DNA of 64,000 nucleotides from Enoplolaimus lenunculus (lineage: Eukaryota > Nematoda > Enoplea > Enoplida > Thoracostomopsidae). Made by a program: the position numbers and the translations under genes. Positions 12,178 to 24,500 of the stretch are shown piece by piece; position 1 is the first letter of the stretch, and the number at the start of each line of letters is the position of its first letter. Below the pieces are notes generated by a model. It saw nothing but the letters and a program-made list of their open reading frames with translations, did not search any database and was not told the origin of the DNA. The stretch is from positions 1 to 64,000 of the forward strand of contig JASANG010002309.1 of assembly GCA_030248215.1 (NCBI GenBank). The letters are read 5' to 3'.

Positions 12178-12380
12178 AGCCCATGTATAGGACAGGGCCG
12201 AAACAGTAGTATAAGCATATTCTTAAGCCTAAGCCTAAGGCTAAGCCTAAGCGTATGGATGAGCCTATTCCTAAGCCTAAGCCTAAGCCTTACACCTAAT
12301 CAAAAAATTAGTCTAAAGTTTAAACTGACTCTATTATAGCCTCTCAGGAAAACGATCCGGCCCTATTCTATACATGGGCC
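12178..12380. mobile_element. TTAGGC-MITE copy absent from segment A (segment B)
   Basis: The ends are AGCCCATGTATAGGACAGGG and CTATTCTATACATGGGCC. It is flanked by AATCTAAG on both sides (12,170-12,177 and 12,381-12,388). The same insertion is in C (17,640-17,842). Segment A has only the single target at about 6,811-6,830. Confidence 0.9.
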
Positions 12381-12479
12381 AATCTAAGCATAATCCTATG
12401 AGTAATCTTAAGCCTAAAATAGAATCGTTATATTTTTCTTAAATAGTGCAGTACAAAAAAGGCTTTCAAGATTTTGATC

Positions 12480-12670
12480 CGGTAACGCATTATAGGCTGG
12501 CCGAGGGGGGCTCTGTCTCTCCTGACAGAATTTTGCCCCACCCGCTGAAAAACTTCAACCTTGCTTGTCAATCATCGAAAAACCCTTGTATGGCCCGCCT
12601 GAAAAATGTTTAGCCCTCTCTAGCAAGGTATGTTATCTAGCAAGGTGTGCTAGCTACAGTCCTGGAATAT
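12480..12670. repeat. Dispersed repeat family 5 (segment B)
   Basis: Inverted counterpart of the copy at 17,355-17,530, with the motif AACCCTTGTATGGCCCGCC and 'tagcaaggtgtgctagctac'. Confidence 0.55.
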
Positions 12671-13631
12671 AAGCGAGAAAATATTCAACTTGTTTATTCT
12701 GAAGAAAAGCTGAAACGCGTTAGATATGTAAATTTCGAATTTGAAACCGTTCCGGAATTGGCTTTGTATGTGCTTTGTGCTTTGATAACACACTAGCTAA
12801 GTTGCAAACAAGTAAAAACTTTTTATAAAATGTATACATTTGGTACAAAAACTGGTCATTGTATAAAACTCATTTACCGTCAGCACAGAAGTTGCTCCGA
12901 CATGTTTGCGCACATCCGTCTAGATACTAAAGCTTATATTAGGCCCGAAAATCACAGGGTCAATCCAACAAAACTGTTTCAAATGGTTTACGTTTGTTTG
13001 TTGAACAATAACATTTGCGGCACAAACATAACTTTATTTGCTTTTCCAAACTGTATATATATGAAGCATGCTCATTAATTGGCCATAATAACACAATATA
13101 AAGTGTATATGCAAACAAGAAATTGCTAACAACCAGCTAAACACGACCGACATGAACAGAAATTAAACAAATTGAGGCAAAATATCTATGGGAAATATAT
13201 TTAGTATCCGTTACAGATGTTATAACTAAGAGTTAAGGTGCAAAACATACGCTGTTAATGAAGCTTGTCTCAGTGCAAGTTAAAAAGCAAAAGTTCTGTG
13301 CTTTACCTAGTCGGGTTTGAAATTTTGTTGTTTCTAGTAAGCTTTCATGTATAAAATTTATTCGGAGTTGTATTGCCAAACTTCATTAAAGAGCAAGTCA
13401 CTCCAGGCGCGGGGTCGGGTAAAAAATGTTTACCCACATCTTACTCTGACTCCAACTGTGTTGGCCAGTTATGGATTTTCCTTTAGGTATTTTGGAGGTA
13501 TATTTTTAGGGTTTGGAGACTACGTTCCCGGTTCTGGATCACAACAATCTCTTATAGTGTCTTCTGTATATTTGCTTGTTGGAATGGCATTAATGGGTAA
13601 CATACATATTAGAAACACTAAGTTTAACCGA

Positions 13632-13803
13632 TGTAAAGATCAATGGTGGAACGTTATTCTGCGGACTGCTATAGCGTAAGCTTAAGCTTCAAACTAATTT
13701 TTTTGCTTAGGGTTACGCTTAGGTAAAAGCCCATTCTTTCGCTTAGGCTTAGGCTAAACAAAATGCTTATGCCACTGTTAAGAGCCTGTTCTATACATTG
13801 GTC
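13632..13803. mobile_element. TTAGGC-MITE copy in K2P intron (segment B)
   Basis: Inverted counterpart of 5,033-5,207 and 16,218-16,391. It begins about 35 bp after the TM4 exon donor. Confidence 0.75.
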
Positions 13804-15504
13804 CTAAGTTTTTATTAAGAATTGTTTACGAAATGTTTTGCCATATAGTTTATTTTTATGCTTCTTAGTTGCAAATCCACAATAAACTACGTTGGAACGC
13901 AATAAAAAATTACATTAATTTTTGGAAACATTTTGTTTTTAACACCCTCGGAGGAATATGCTTATACTACTGTTACGGTCCTGTTCTATACGTTTACACT
14001 AAGTCTTTAAGAATAATTGTTTACGAAATGTTTTGCTATACATTTGATTTTTATGCTGATTAATTGCATGTGCACAATAAATTCTGATGAAATGCAATTG
14101 GAAAAAATGAAAAGATTTGTTTTTGATAAAATTTATCTTTTCAACACCTGTTTATTAGTCTTACCTGGATCCACTTGTTTTGTTAGTTTTTTTAACCAGT
14201 GATTATTTTTAGCAATGTGTTTCAAGTTGATGCAAGACGATGTTGTAGCGAAAACTCGGTGGATTGGCGAAAAAATAGGACTGCTTGTCGAAGAACGTCG
14301 AATTGCTGAATGTTACTATGACGACGACGCATGCAATAGTGGCAGTGGATCGGATACGGAAAGGCCCCAACAACTATATCGCTTAGGAAGGTCGCATACT
14401 GCCGATAATGATCTCGTAATGTCTAATTATCAAGTGGAAACCCCGGTTCAAAAATGTGACACTGTTGGCGAAGCTGGAATGCGACAAAGTGCAGAAACAT
14501 TGTGACGAATTGTGATGAAATGTGACTTTATCGCGACTTCGCATTACGACATCGCCTGAGCGAATTCGTGTTTAGATGGTTGTTCGTCAATTTTTTAATT
14601 TGAATACGCACTTGACGTGTGCACGAAATGAACGTATAGATGTAGGCTTAGCCTGATTTGGTTGCACATGGCTTTTGCAGCAATAATAAATTGTTGCCTG
14701 GCAGTATGATTATTGGTATGTGGGATTACTTGCGCTTCGGTATTGAATCGCAATTTTTAATTTAGTTTATTTAATTGTTTACATATAGTTTTGATATTTC
14801 TCCGGTGAGGGAGATAATTTTTTGTTGTTTTTTTGGCGGATTGTTTGTTGTGGTAGGCTATGCCCGCCGTTTCCGGGGTTGTACTCGTTATACATTGCAT
14901 AATATATAGGGTAAGACATTGCTCTCATAAACATTACGGCCCATATCTTGATTAGCTGGGTTTTTATTTTGATATATTCTTCAAATTTTGTTAGTACTAC
15001 TTTTTGTATCAACGTGTGCGCCTACAGAAATGAGCAAAAAAGTAACTTTAAAGGTGACACAAAGGTCAAGAGACCGCAAGAACACCAAAAACGTAGATTT
15101 TTATTTTGTTCAATGGTATGTTTCAACCGGTGCACCAAGACTGCATGGCGTGCCACAACAAACAATCCGCCAAAAAAACAACAAAAAATTATCTCCCTCA
15201 CCGGAGAAATATCAAAACTATATGTAAACAATTAAATAAACTAAATTGTAAAAATTGCGATTCAATACCGAAGCGCAAGTAATCCCACATACCAATAATC
15301 ATACTGCCAGGCAACAATTTATTATTGCTGCAAAAGCCATGTGCAACCAAATCAGGCTAAGCCTACATCTATACGTTCATTTCGTGCACACGTCAAGTGC
15401 GCATCCCAAATTAAAAAATTGACGAACAACCATCTAAACACGAATTCGCTCAGGCGATGTCGACACGCGCAGTCGCGATAAAGTCACATTTCATCACAAT
15501 TCGC

Positions 15505-18500
15505 TCACAATGTTTCTGCACTTTGTCGCATTCCAGCTTCGCCAACAGTGTCACATTTTTGAACCGGGGTTTCCACTTGATATTATTAGACATTACTAGA
15601 TCATTATCTGCAGTATGCGACACCTTTCTAAGCGATATAGTTGTTGGGGCCTTTCCGTATCCGATCCATCTGCCACTATTGCATGCGTCGTCGTCATAGT
15701 AACATTCAAAGGCAAATTCGACGTTCTTCTACAAGCAGTCTCTATTTTTTCGCCAATCCACCGAGTTTTCGCTACAACATCGTCTTGCATCAACTTGAAA
15801 CACATTGCTAAAAATAATCACTGGTTAAAAAAACTAACAAAACAAGTGGATCCAGGTAAGACTAATAAACAGGTGTTGAAAAGATAAATTTTATCAAAAA
15901 CAAATCTTTTCATTTTTTCCAATTGCATTTCATCAGAATTTATTGTGCACATGCAATTAATCAGCATAAAAATCAAATGTATAGCAAAACATTTCGTAAA
16001 CAATTATTCTTAAAGACTTAGTGTAAACGTATAGAACAGGACCGTAACAGTAGTATAAGCATATTCCTCCGAGGGTGTTAAAAACAAAATGTTTCCAAAA
16101 ATTAATGTAATTTTTTATTGCGTTCCAACGTAGTTTATTGTGGATTTGCAACTAAGAAGCATAAAAATAAACTATATGGCAAAACATTTCGTAAACAATT
16201 CTTAATAAAAACTTAGGACCAATGTATAGAACAGGCTCTTAACAGTGGCATAAGCATTTTGTTTAGCCTAAGCCTAAGCGAAAGAATGGGCTTTTACCTA
16301 AGCGTAACCCTAAGCAAAAAAATTAGTTTGAAGCTTAAGCTTACGCTATAGCAGTCCGCAGAATAACGTTCCACCATTGATCTTTACATCGGTTAAACTT
16401 AGTGTTTCTAATATGTATGTTACCCATTAATGCCATTCCAACAAGCAAATATACAGAAGACACTATAAGAGATTGTTGTGATCCAGAACCGGGAACGTAG
16501 TCTCCAAACCCTAAAAATATACCTCCAAAATACCTAAAGGAAAATCCATAACTGGCCAACACAGTTGGAGTCAGAGTAAGATGTGGGTAAACATTTTTTA
16601 CCCGACCCGCGCCTGGAGTGACTTGCTCTTTAATGAAGTTTGGCAATACAACTCCGAATAAATTTTATACATGAAAGCTTACTAGAAACAACAAAATTTC
16701 AAACCCGACTAGGTAAAGCACAGAACTTTTGCTTTTTAACTTGCACTGAGACAAGCTTCATTAACAGCGTATGTTTTGCACCTTAACTCTTAGTTATAAC
16801 ATCTGTAACGGATACTAAATATATTTCCCATAGATATTTTGCCTCAATTTGTTTAATTTCTGTTCATGTCGGTCGTGTTTAGCTGGTTGTTAGCAATTTC
16901 TTGTTTGCATATACACTTTATATTGTGTTATTATGGCCAATTAATGAGCATGCTTCATATATATACAGTTTGGAAAAGCAAATAAAGTTATGTTTGTGCC
17001 GCAAATGTTATTGTTCAACAAACAAACGTAAACCATTTGAAACAGTTTTGTTGGATTGACCCTGTGATTTTCGGGCCTAATATAAGCTTTAGTATCTAGA
17101 CGGATGTGCGCAAACATGTCGGAGCAACTTCTGTGCTGACGGTAAATGAGTTTTATACAATGACCAGTTTTTGTACCAAATGTATACATTTTATAAAAAG
17201 TTTTTACTTGTTTGCAACTTAGCTAGTGTGTTATCAAAGCACAAAGCACATACAAAGCCAATTCCTGGAACGGTTTCAAATTCGAAATTTACATATCTAA
17301 CGCGTTTCAGCTTTTCTTCAGAATAAACAAGTTGAATATTTTCTCGCTTATATTCCAGGACTGTAGCTAGCACACCTTGCTAGATAACATACCTTGCTAG
17401 AGAGGGCTAAACATTTTTCAGGCGGGCCATACAAGGGTTTTTCGATGATTGACAAGCAAGGTTGAAGTTTTTCAGCGGGTGGGGCAAAATTCTGTCAGGA
17501 GAGACAGAGCCCCCCTCGGCCAGCCTATAATGCGTTACCGGATCAAAATCTTGAAAGCCTTTTTTGTACTGCACTATTTAAGAAAAATATAACGATTCTA
17601 TTTTAGGCTTAAGATTACTCATAGGATTATGCTTAGATTGGCCCATGTATAGAATAGGGCCGGATCGTTTTCCTGAGAGGCTATAATAGAGTCAGTTTAA
17701 ACTTTAGACTAATTTTTTGATTAGGTGTAAGGCTTAGGCTTAGGCTTAGGAATAGGCTCATCCATACGCTTAGGCTTAGCCTTAGGCTTAGGCTTAAGAA
17801 TATGCTTATACTACTGTTTCGGCCCTGTCCTATACATGGGCTCTTAGATTTATTAATAGGCTTTAGGAAGTTATTGAGCGACGAAAATGTGGTAGATTGA
17901 TATTATTCTCCAATCATTTATTACTTCATTATGGTCAGTAAAAAGCGGACACGGAACTAACCAATAGTTGTCATGGTAACAAAACAAAAATACGCTCCGT
18001 CAAACATATTCCATCGCTCAAATATTGCGAACAGCACCGATCCGCCGGCCATGAATCCGACAACCATCAGAATTCCAATTGAAACTGGCATTTTTTCAGT
18101 TTCTCTGTAAGTTTTGTAAACAAAGATTCAATGAAATACTCAAATCAAATAAAGCAATGCCACAGTTTTTTTGTAACCGGGGTGTAATTATTAATTGCCG
18201 CAGTCAACAAACGGTTGTTTTCCACACTCACCTGAACCGGATGTGAAAATACTACACACGACATAAGAGGTTTCAACGAAATAAAAATTTACGACAGTAC
18301 CACACTGGGACGTAGTCAGGAATGCGGAAACCGGGGGTTAACGTCCTTGCGAAGGGTTGTTTGCCGGAAAAAATACCGTGTCTAAAAACCCAAAGAAAAA
18401 ATCTCAAGCGAGGTAGTAAAGTGTATTCCTTCAAGTACAGAGAAATTGTTTGATCTTGAGGATCCAAATGCTTTATTCCAAAGTCCATTCAAAGTGCTTT

Positions 18501-21500
18501 TTTTCTTGTCTTTACAAAAATTTTGGAAACTAGTATATCCCATCTACCTATTCCCTTATATACGTCTGCTGAACCAACTCCCTTACCCGAGTCCAGCTAC
18601 CGAAGCAACGTGGCGATGATACGAACGTATGCTGATTTCACCAGGAGTTTCTAACTCTTCCGAAAAAATGTGTTGGCCAAATATGTCTTTAGCGTCGTCG
18701 TACGTTGTTGTCAGTTCGGCAAAGCCTCCTCCAGTTTGAGAGAAATACAACGCCGGTCCACCAGCGGCAGACGACGGAGGACTGAGTGTTTTTGTCGTTG
18801 AAACGTCTTGTGTTAGCGTCGCTATGGCGTGATGCGAAGTTGACGGAGTTGAAGGTATCAGTATTTTTGGTGGTGGTAAGTGTCTATAAAAGAACGGGCC
18901 CATGTATAGAACAGGGTCGGATCGTTTTCCAGAGGAGCTATAATAGAGTCAGTTTAAACTTGACAGTAATTTTTTTGCGTAGGCTTAGGCTTAGGCTTAG
19001 AAATAGGCTCATCAATACGCTTAGGTTTAGGCTTAGGCTTAGGCCTAGGAATATGCTTATACTACTGTTACGGCCCTGTTCTACCCATGGGCCAAAGAAC
19101 GTATCAGGAGGTGCCAAGGTTACGGTTAAAAAAGTTAAAATTTAAATGATGTGGTGCAAAATATTTCGTCTATAGCGTTGAAAATATGAGCCAATGTAAA
19201 GAACAAGGGCGGAACAGTATTATAAGCATATTCCTAATCCTAAGCCTAAGCCTAAGCCACGCAAAAAATTAGTCTAAATCTTAAGCTTTCTCTTTTCTAG
19301 TCCCACAGAATAACGTTCTGCCCCTGATCTTTACATGGGCCAAAATATGGGAAGTCTAAAAACTGCAACTCTCACTGTCGTCTTTTATCATTTGGTTTAA
19401 TAATTACTTAGGTTAAGTAGGATCTGTAAAGCGGGCGCTACTGAAATTGTTTTAAGACGAGCAAATTACACATGAAATAATCACATTTAATGTTGGCAAA
19501 TTCATGGAGATGGATATATCAATATTTCAAAAACAACGGTAAAGACCCAAAAGTCTTCTCTCGGCCTCGATTTGCTTCTGCGATCTTGGCTCATATGCTC
19601 AAATGCGTATCGCATCTATTACCAGTTGTGATATGTTTTAAAATTGACCAACTTTTGCAGTCGTGGATCTCAAACTTGGTACAGAAGTATGGCAAATACA
19701 GCAGCTGCAAATATGCACTGAATCTCGAAATTAGCCATTCACTGATTCCAAAGTTACATGACTTATTACCAACTACTGGAGATGGTGCTACACACATTTG
19801 AGAATACTGTGCTTTAGCCATAGAACAATACTCAAGCGCTAACCCGAAATCGTTCCTGCTCTCGCATTCCCATCTCGACGACGTGTCCAGCTGTGAGCTA
19901 TCAGAAAACGTCTGCTGTTCAGCATGCACCCTGTTCCACCGATGTGATAGTTGTACGCTCCTGTTATCTCCGACAGTAACATCGACATCAATCTCTGGCA
20001 TTTCCAATGAGCACTCATCGAGTTGACTCGGGGTCTCGGGTGATTCTTCAACTGAAGCTGTGATAACGATGCTTGTACTTGGTTGAGATTCGTCCATGAC
20101 TATTTTAGACGAGGTGCCAACCTTGTTACACGATAGCTTGGATGTTGGTTTGTGACTTGTCGTCTGAAATTGGGTGATGGGTATTAATTAAAGTGGCTTG
20201 TGGGACAGGTAGAGGTTGAAAATTATTTCAACTCGACGTTTGAAGACAAATGAAACAGGGTGAGACCGGATGTCCGACTCCGGCTCCGGCTCGGGTAAAA
20301 AATCGATATCTGGCTTCGGCTTCGGCTCTAGTATTTTAACTTGCCGAATATTTTTTATGAATTTGAAAAAAATTGAAACCATCCCTTGTATTTTTATGCC
20401 AACTACCTTGGATCTGATTGACTTACTGTTACATACTTTTTCTGTCGTACAGGTAATGTAAATGTTTACATGCGTCCATGTTCGATCACAATTTGATTGG
20501 GTTACAGTAACGATGAAAATTCTGATAGATGACCAGTGATATTTTGAGAGCGCAACGCTATTTCAGCGGATTTACAATTCGTAACCCAAAGGTTAAACTT
20601 CAGCGTAAAAATAAGTCTAACACTAGGCCCAAGCCTAAGCGAAAGTAATAGCCTTGATCTTAAGCAGGAATAGGCGGTCTACATAAAAACCGACACCCGA
20701 GGCCGAGACCTGACTACCCAGACCGGCCATGAAAATCCAAGGTCTCGGTTAATTTTTCTCATGACCGAAAAAATAAAATTTTCAAAAAATACTTTCTAAT
20801 GCTTTTTTTATAGTTTTTTGTGTTTTTGTGAATATCTGCTCATAATTATTGCGTGATTATGAAAATTCGTAGATTCGCAGCGAAATGTTATTTATCTATC
20901 AGGCATCACTTGTATGCTTCAACAATACAGCTGTTTATTTGTGGAATTCTCGACATCTGGTCTCGATTACAAGCCACCGACACGCAAGAAACCGAGACCA
21001 AGACCTGCCAAATATCGAGACTTGCCGCGACCAAAACTCCCTTCCCTGATCCTAAGCCACTTCTATTTGATACACCTAGGAAAAACTGGATACGCTTAAA
21101 AGCAACTTAGTACAAACAAATATTACACCTGGCCGCAACACTACAAAACATAGAATAGTGGAACAGAGTCTGTTAGCCTTTGGATACCTTACGCCACGGT
21201 TGTAAGAATTGTTAGCTCCATTTTTGGTGTTAATCTGGCTCATGTTTATCGATTATGTTACATCAACATTTTTTCAAGTCTTTCTTCTAGTGTAGTAGAA
21301 CTGAAATTCTTCGGCGATGTGAAAAATCAATAGTAAGCAATATAAATTTTGCCGAAATTTCAGCCGTAATCCGTAATTCCATTAGAACTCTGCTAATTTT
21401 ATTGCAAAGTTGAAACGTTGAATTTGTAAGCATCCCTAAATTCACTTTATTTTACCTGTTTTTAAACCTTCATAGACTTGTTGCTACATTAATCACAATT

Positions 21501-24500
21501 TATTGGGCCGTAAACTAACCGCGGTTAAAGAGTGCCAGTTTATACCAATGCATAGGGTCACTATCAGGCGCTAGGTACGGCATGACCCACAATGGTACAA
21601 AAATACTTCCGGTTTTCTACTGCTATAAACTCAGTTGGCTGTAAAAAGATTGTGATAGACGAAACCGAGGCATGGGCAGTTTAAACGGTCATGTTTGTTG
21701 TTTAAGTGCTTTTTTGTACCAGTACACCTTGGTACACCATGATTTTGTTGCGGCAAATATGAAATATTAAATTTGACGACATGTATTCGAAGCAGATTTG
21801 TAGTATTAGAGCAGATTTTGCTGTTTTCACGGCTAAAATCGTGTAATAGATGTTGAGCAAGGTTGAAATTTAAATTAACTCATCTAGGAATTGGCTTGTG
21901 CAGTTATATATTAAACCGAATTAATAAAATTAATAAAACTTTAAGTATTGTTCAATGTTTGCCGCTTAGCAATTAATACTTATATTTATGTTGTTAAGTT
22001 TACAAATTGACCTTAACGATTAAGTAAAGTTTGGATCGTGAATTAGCATTATCAAATTGGCCCATATTCTCAAATGCATATAGCACCTATCGCCAGTGAG
22101 TAATAGGTTTTGAAACTAACAAACGGCTGCAATTGCAGACAACAAACTTTGTACAGAAGCAGAGTAAATCGAAAGCAATAAATGTGCTGAATTCCAAAGC
22201 TCACCATTCCCTGGTTCAAAAGTTACAAGACCTATCACCAACTGGTGACCGGTGATACACACATTTGAGAATACTGGCTCTAATTATATAGAAGTACGGG
22301 TGTTTTTTCTAAAAATAACTTTCGACGACGCGTCATGAGTGTAACTATTAATCTGAAGACTTTCGATGACACAATAGTGGCCGTGCATCGACGTACGACG
22401 CCGCAAATTAAACAATTTTTGCTTACAATTTGTTATGCGGTTCAATTCGACAATCTAACTGCGTCGCCGTACGACGCTTGAATACAGCGGACGGCATTAA
22501 AATACTATAACAGTATAGCGCTAACCTTGGTCACTGCAAGTTGAAACTGAACTCAAGTGTAACTTTGTGATATTGAATACTCGGTAATAACGGCCCATGT
22601 GAAGATCTGGGCGGAAAGTTTTTCTGTGGGGACTGCAACGGAATCGGCTTAAGCGTTGGACTAGTTTTTACCTCGGCTTTAGGCTTAGGTATAAGCTCAT
22701 TCTTACGGTTAGACTTAGGCGTTGGTTTAGGAATATGCATATACTACTGTTAATGCCGTGTTCTATACGTTTTCAAAAATTACTTTTTAAAAGTCCTTTA
22801 AAGGTTTGAATATTTAGGCTCACAGTTTTTGAACTGTAATGAAACGCTTACGTTATAATTGAATTTTCTGTTACTATATATAAAATGTACCGATTATGGA
22901 GTATCTCAAATATGTGTAATACCCCTGTGACACGCGTTATTCCACCGTCACAATCGAATACACGTGAAACAACGGCAAATTCATCATCGACAACTTCTAC
23001 AATTGAAAAAGCACTTCAATCTGACTGTTGGAGTATTAATACCGACTCAACTGTAGGCACCGTGGATCGTAGTTTAAATTCAACCCCCGATTTAGAACCA
23101 ACCAGTTCAGTAACTCCATACCTGAGTCAAAATCACTCCCAAGATTCATTGCAAAATCCAACTCAAGTTGAACTGAATGCCGCCCGCATCCGAAATAAAC
23201 AGCGATCTCAGCACGTCATTGCATCGATTATTATTGACGAATATTTTGACTAATTTTAAATCTTTGTAGCTAAAATTCAAGTGTAATTTTCAGCGTCTCA
23301 ATGCTGACTATAGTGTACGCAAGTTATTGTGGACGATGCATTAATTCTTGTGATACATAAAACATTTTCTAAAACTGCTAATATTATGCATTGTGGTGCT
23401 ATTTTTCCGTCTAGCGCTGCGGTACGCCGTTTTGAGTTTGCTAAACGTTTCTTGCAATTTACCTATTAACATTTCACCAATCGCAGTCACTTTTATTACT
23501 GGGTTGTGGAAAACTTTACGTCTAAATATCCCTGTTTCCAATTTTTCAAAATCGTTTTATTTCTGCACGTATTGCTCTCTATAATACTATTACCGTTTTC
23601 AAACTACAGCCTACTTGGCAATAGCGACACCTAATCTTTCTACAACACATTTATTTATAACTCCGGTACCTGTTAGCCTAACCTTCCGTTCCTATATATT
23701 ACTCTATGAAGTCATATTATCGGCTTGAACCAACGCGTAATTTGGTAATACGAATAATCAATTCTTCGTAATATAATTCTTGCTTCTTAATACCAAGATT
23801 CCACAAATTCACCTTTCGCAGTTATTTATTGATTGCTAAATTATTATTACTGGTCATAATTACACTGCAACACATTAATTTCCAATACTAGAAATATTTG
23901 ACCTAAACTTCGTGACTAGTATTTGCTCACACCCTATACCAAGACCCCTTAACCTAAGATACCTCGTTTATTTATCTTTCTCGTACATTCCGTTACTGTT
24001 TCCAAAATACGCCATCCTTGGCGAAGCAACCTTCTCAACCTCTTATAATTTGGTACCTAACACCAGCGCCCTTTCGCACAAATTTCCCGACTGCGCTTAG
24101 CAATGTCCGATCGTCACTCATCCCAGCAAGACTTGGACGAAGTGGATGCTGATCCCGAGGCTCCCGATAAACCGACTAAATCGTGCCCGTTTTGCAACTG
24201 TTCTGTAACACTGGTCATTTTGTCTATTTTGCTAATAATTGCAATTGCAATCAACGCGTGTTCATGGTTTGCGCCGTGGTTAGAGTTTGACGCAGTTGGC
24301 GACAATAATGACACCGTGCATCGGAGTTTGTTTTCGCAATGGTCACGTGCGCAGTATTTTACCGGCAGCTTGCATCGGGTAAGGGCGAAATTATACGTCG
24401 GTTACTTTGGCCCATGTAAAGATCAGGGGCGGAACGTTTTTTCTGTGGGACTGCAATAGAGTAAGCTTAAGCTTTAGACTATTTTTTGCTTGACTTAGGC

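Larger units (their letters stand above)
10209..14505 (+). pseudogene. Partial K2P channel copy (segment B), 3' exons only
   Basis: The exons on the plus strand are: the ragged linker exon at about 10,209-10,428; linker exon 11,137-11,432; TM3/pore-2 exon 11,916-12,058; TM4 exon 13,510-13,596; terminal exon 14,213-14,505 with stop. The last three are intact. They read [16 protein letters not shown]..., [14 protein letters not shown] and [18 protein letters not shown]. Linker exon 11,137-11,432 is 296 nt against 297 in A and C and carries small indels near 11,240 and 11,315 that change its frame. There is no TM1, pore-1 or TM2, so this is a fragment. Its terminal exon is the best copy for reading the channel's C-terminus, because the C copy of that exon is damaged. 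Confidence 0.8.
9592..15157 (-). repeat. Segment B of the triple inverted duplication (inverted)
   Basis: This is the inverted copy of A and C. It is nearly identical to C over about 11.0-15.0 kb and less like A. The left turn lies at about 9,590-9,597. The right turn is at 15,153-15,157, where B's GTGCCAC meets C's CCACAACAAAC. Confidence 0.85.
15153..21000 (+). repeat. Segment C of the triple inverted duplication
   Basis: Same orientation as A, starting at the equivalent of position 3,985 in A. It is continuous to the right with the rest of the K2P gene, so C is the copy attached to the complete gene. The first 600 bases (about 15,240-15,740) hold several extra bases compared with both A and B. 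The rest is clean. Confidence 0.85.

Noticed and set aside
19591-19843. C-terminal extension of the K2P linker ORF
   Set aside because: Past the donor at 19,843 the frame reads a family 3 MITE; the phase fits only if the exon stops at 19,844.
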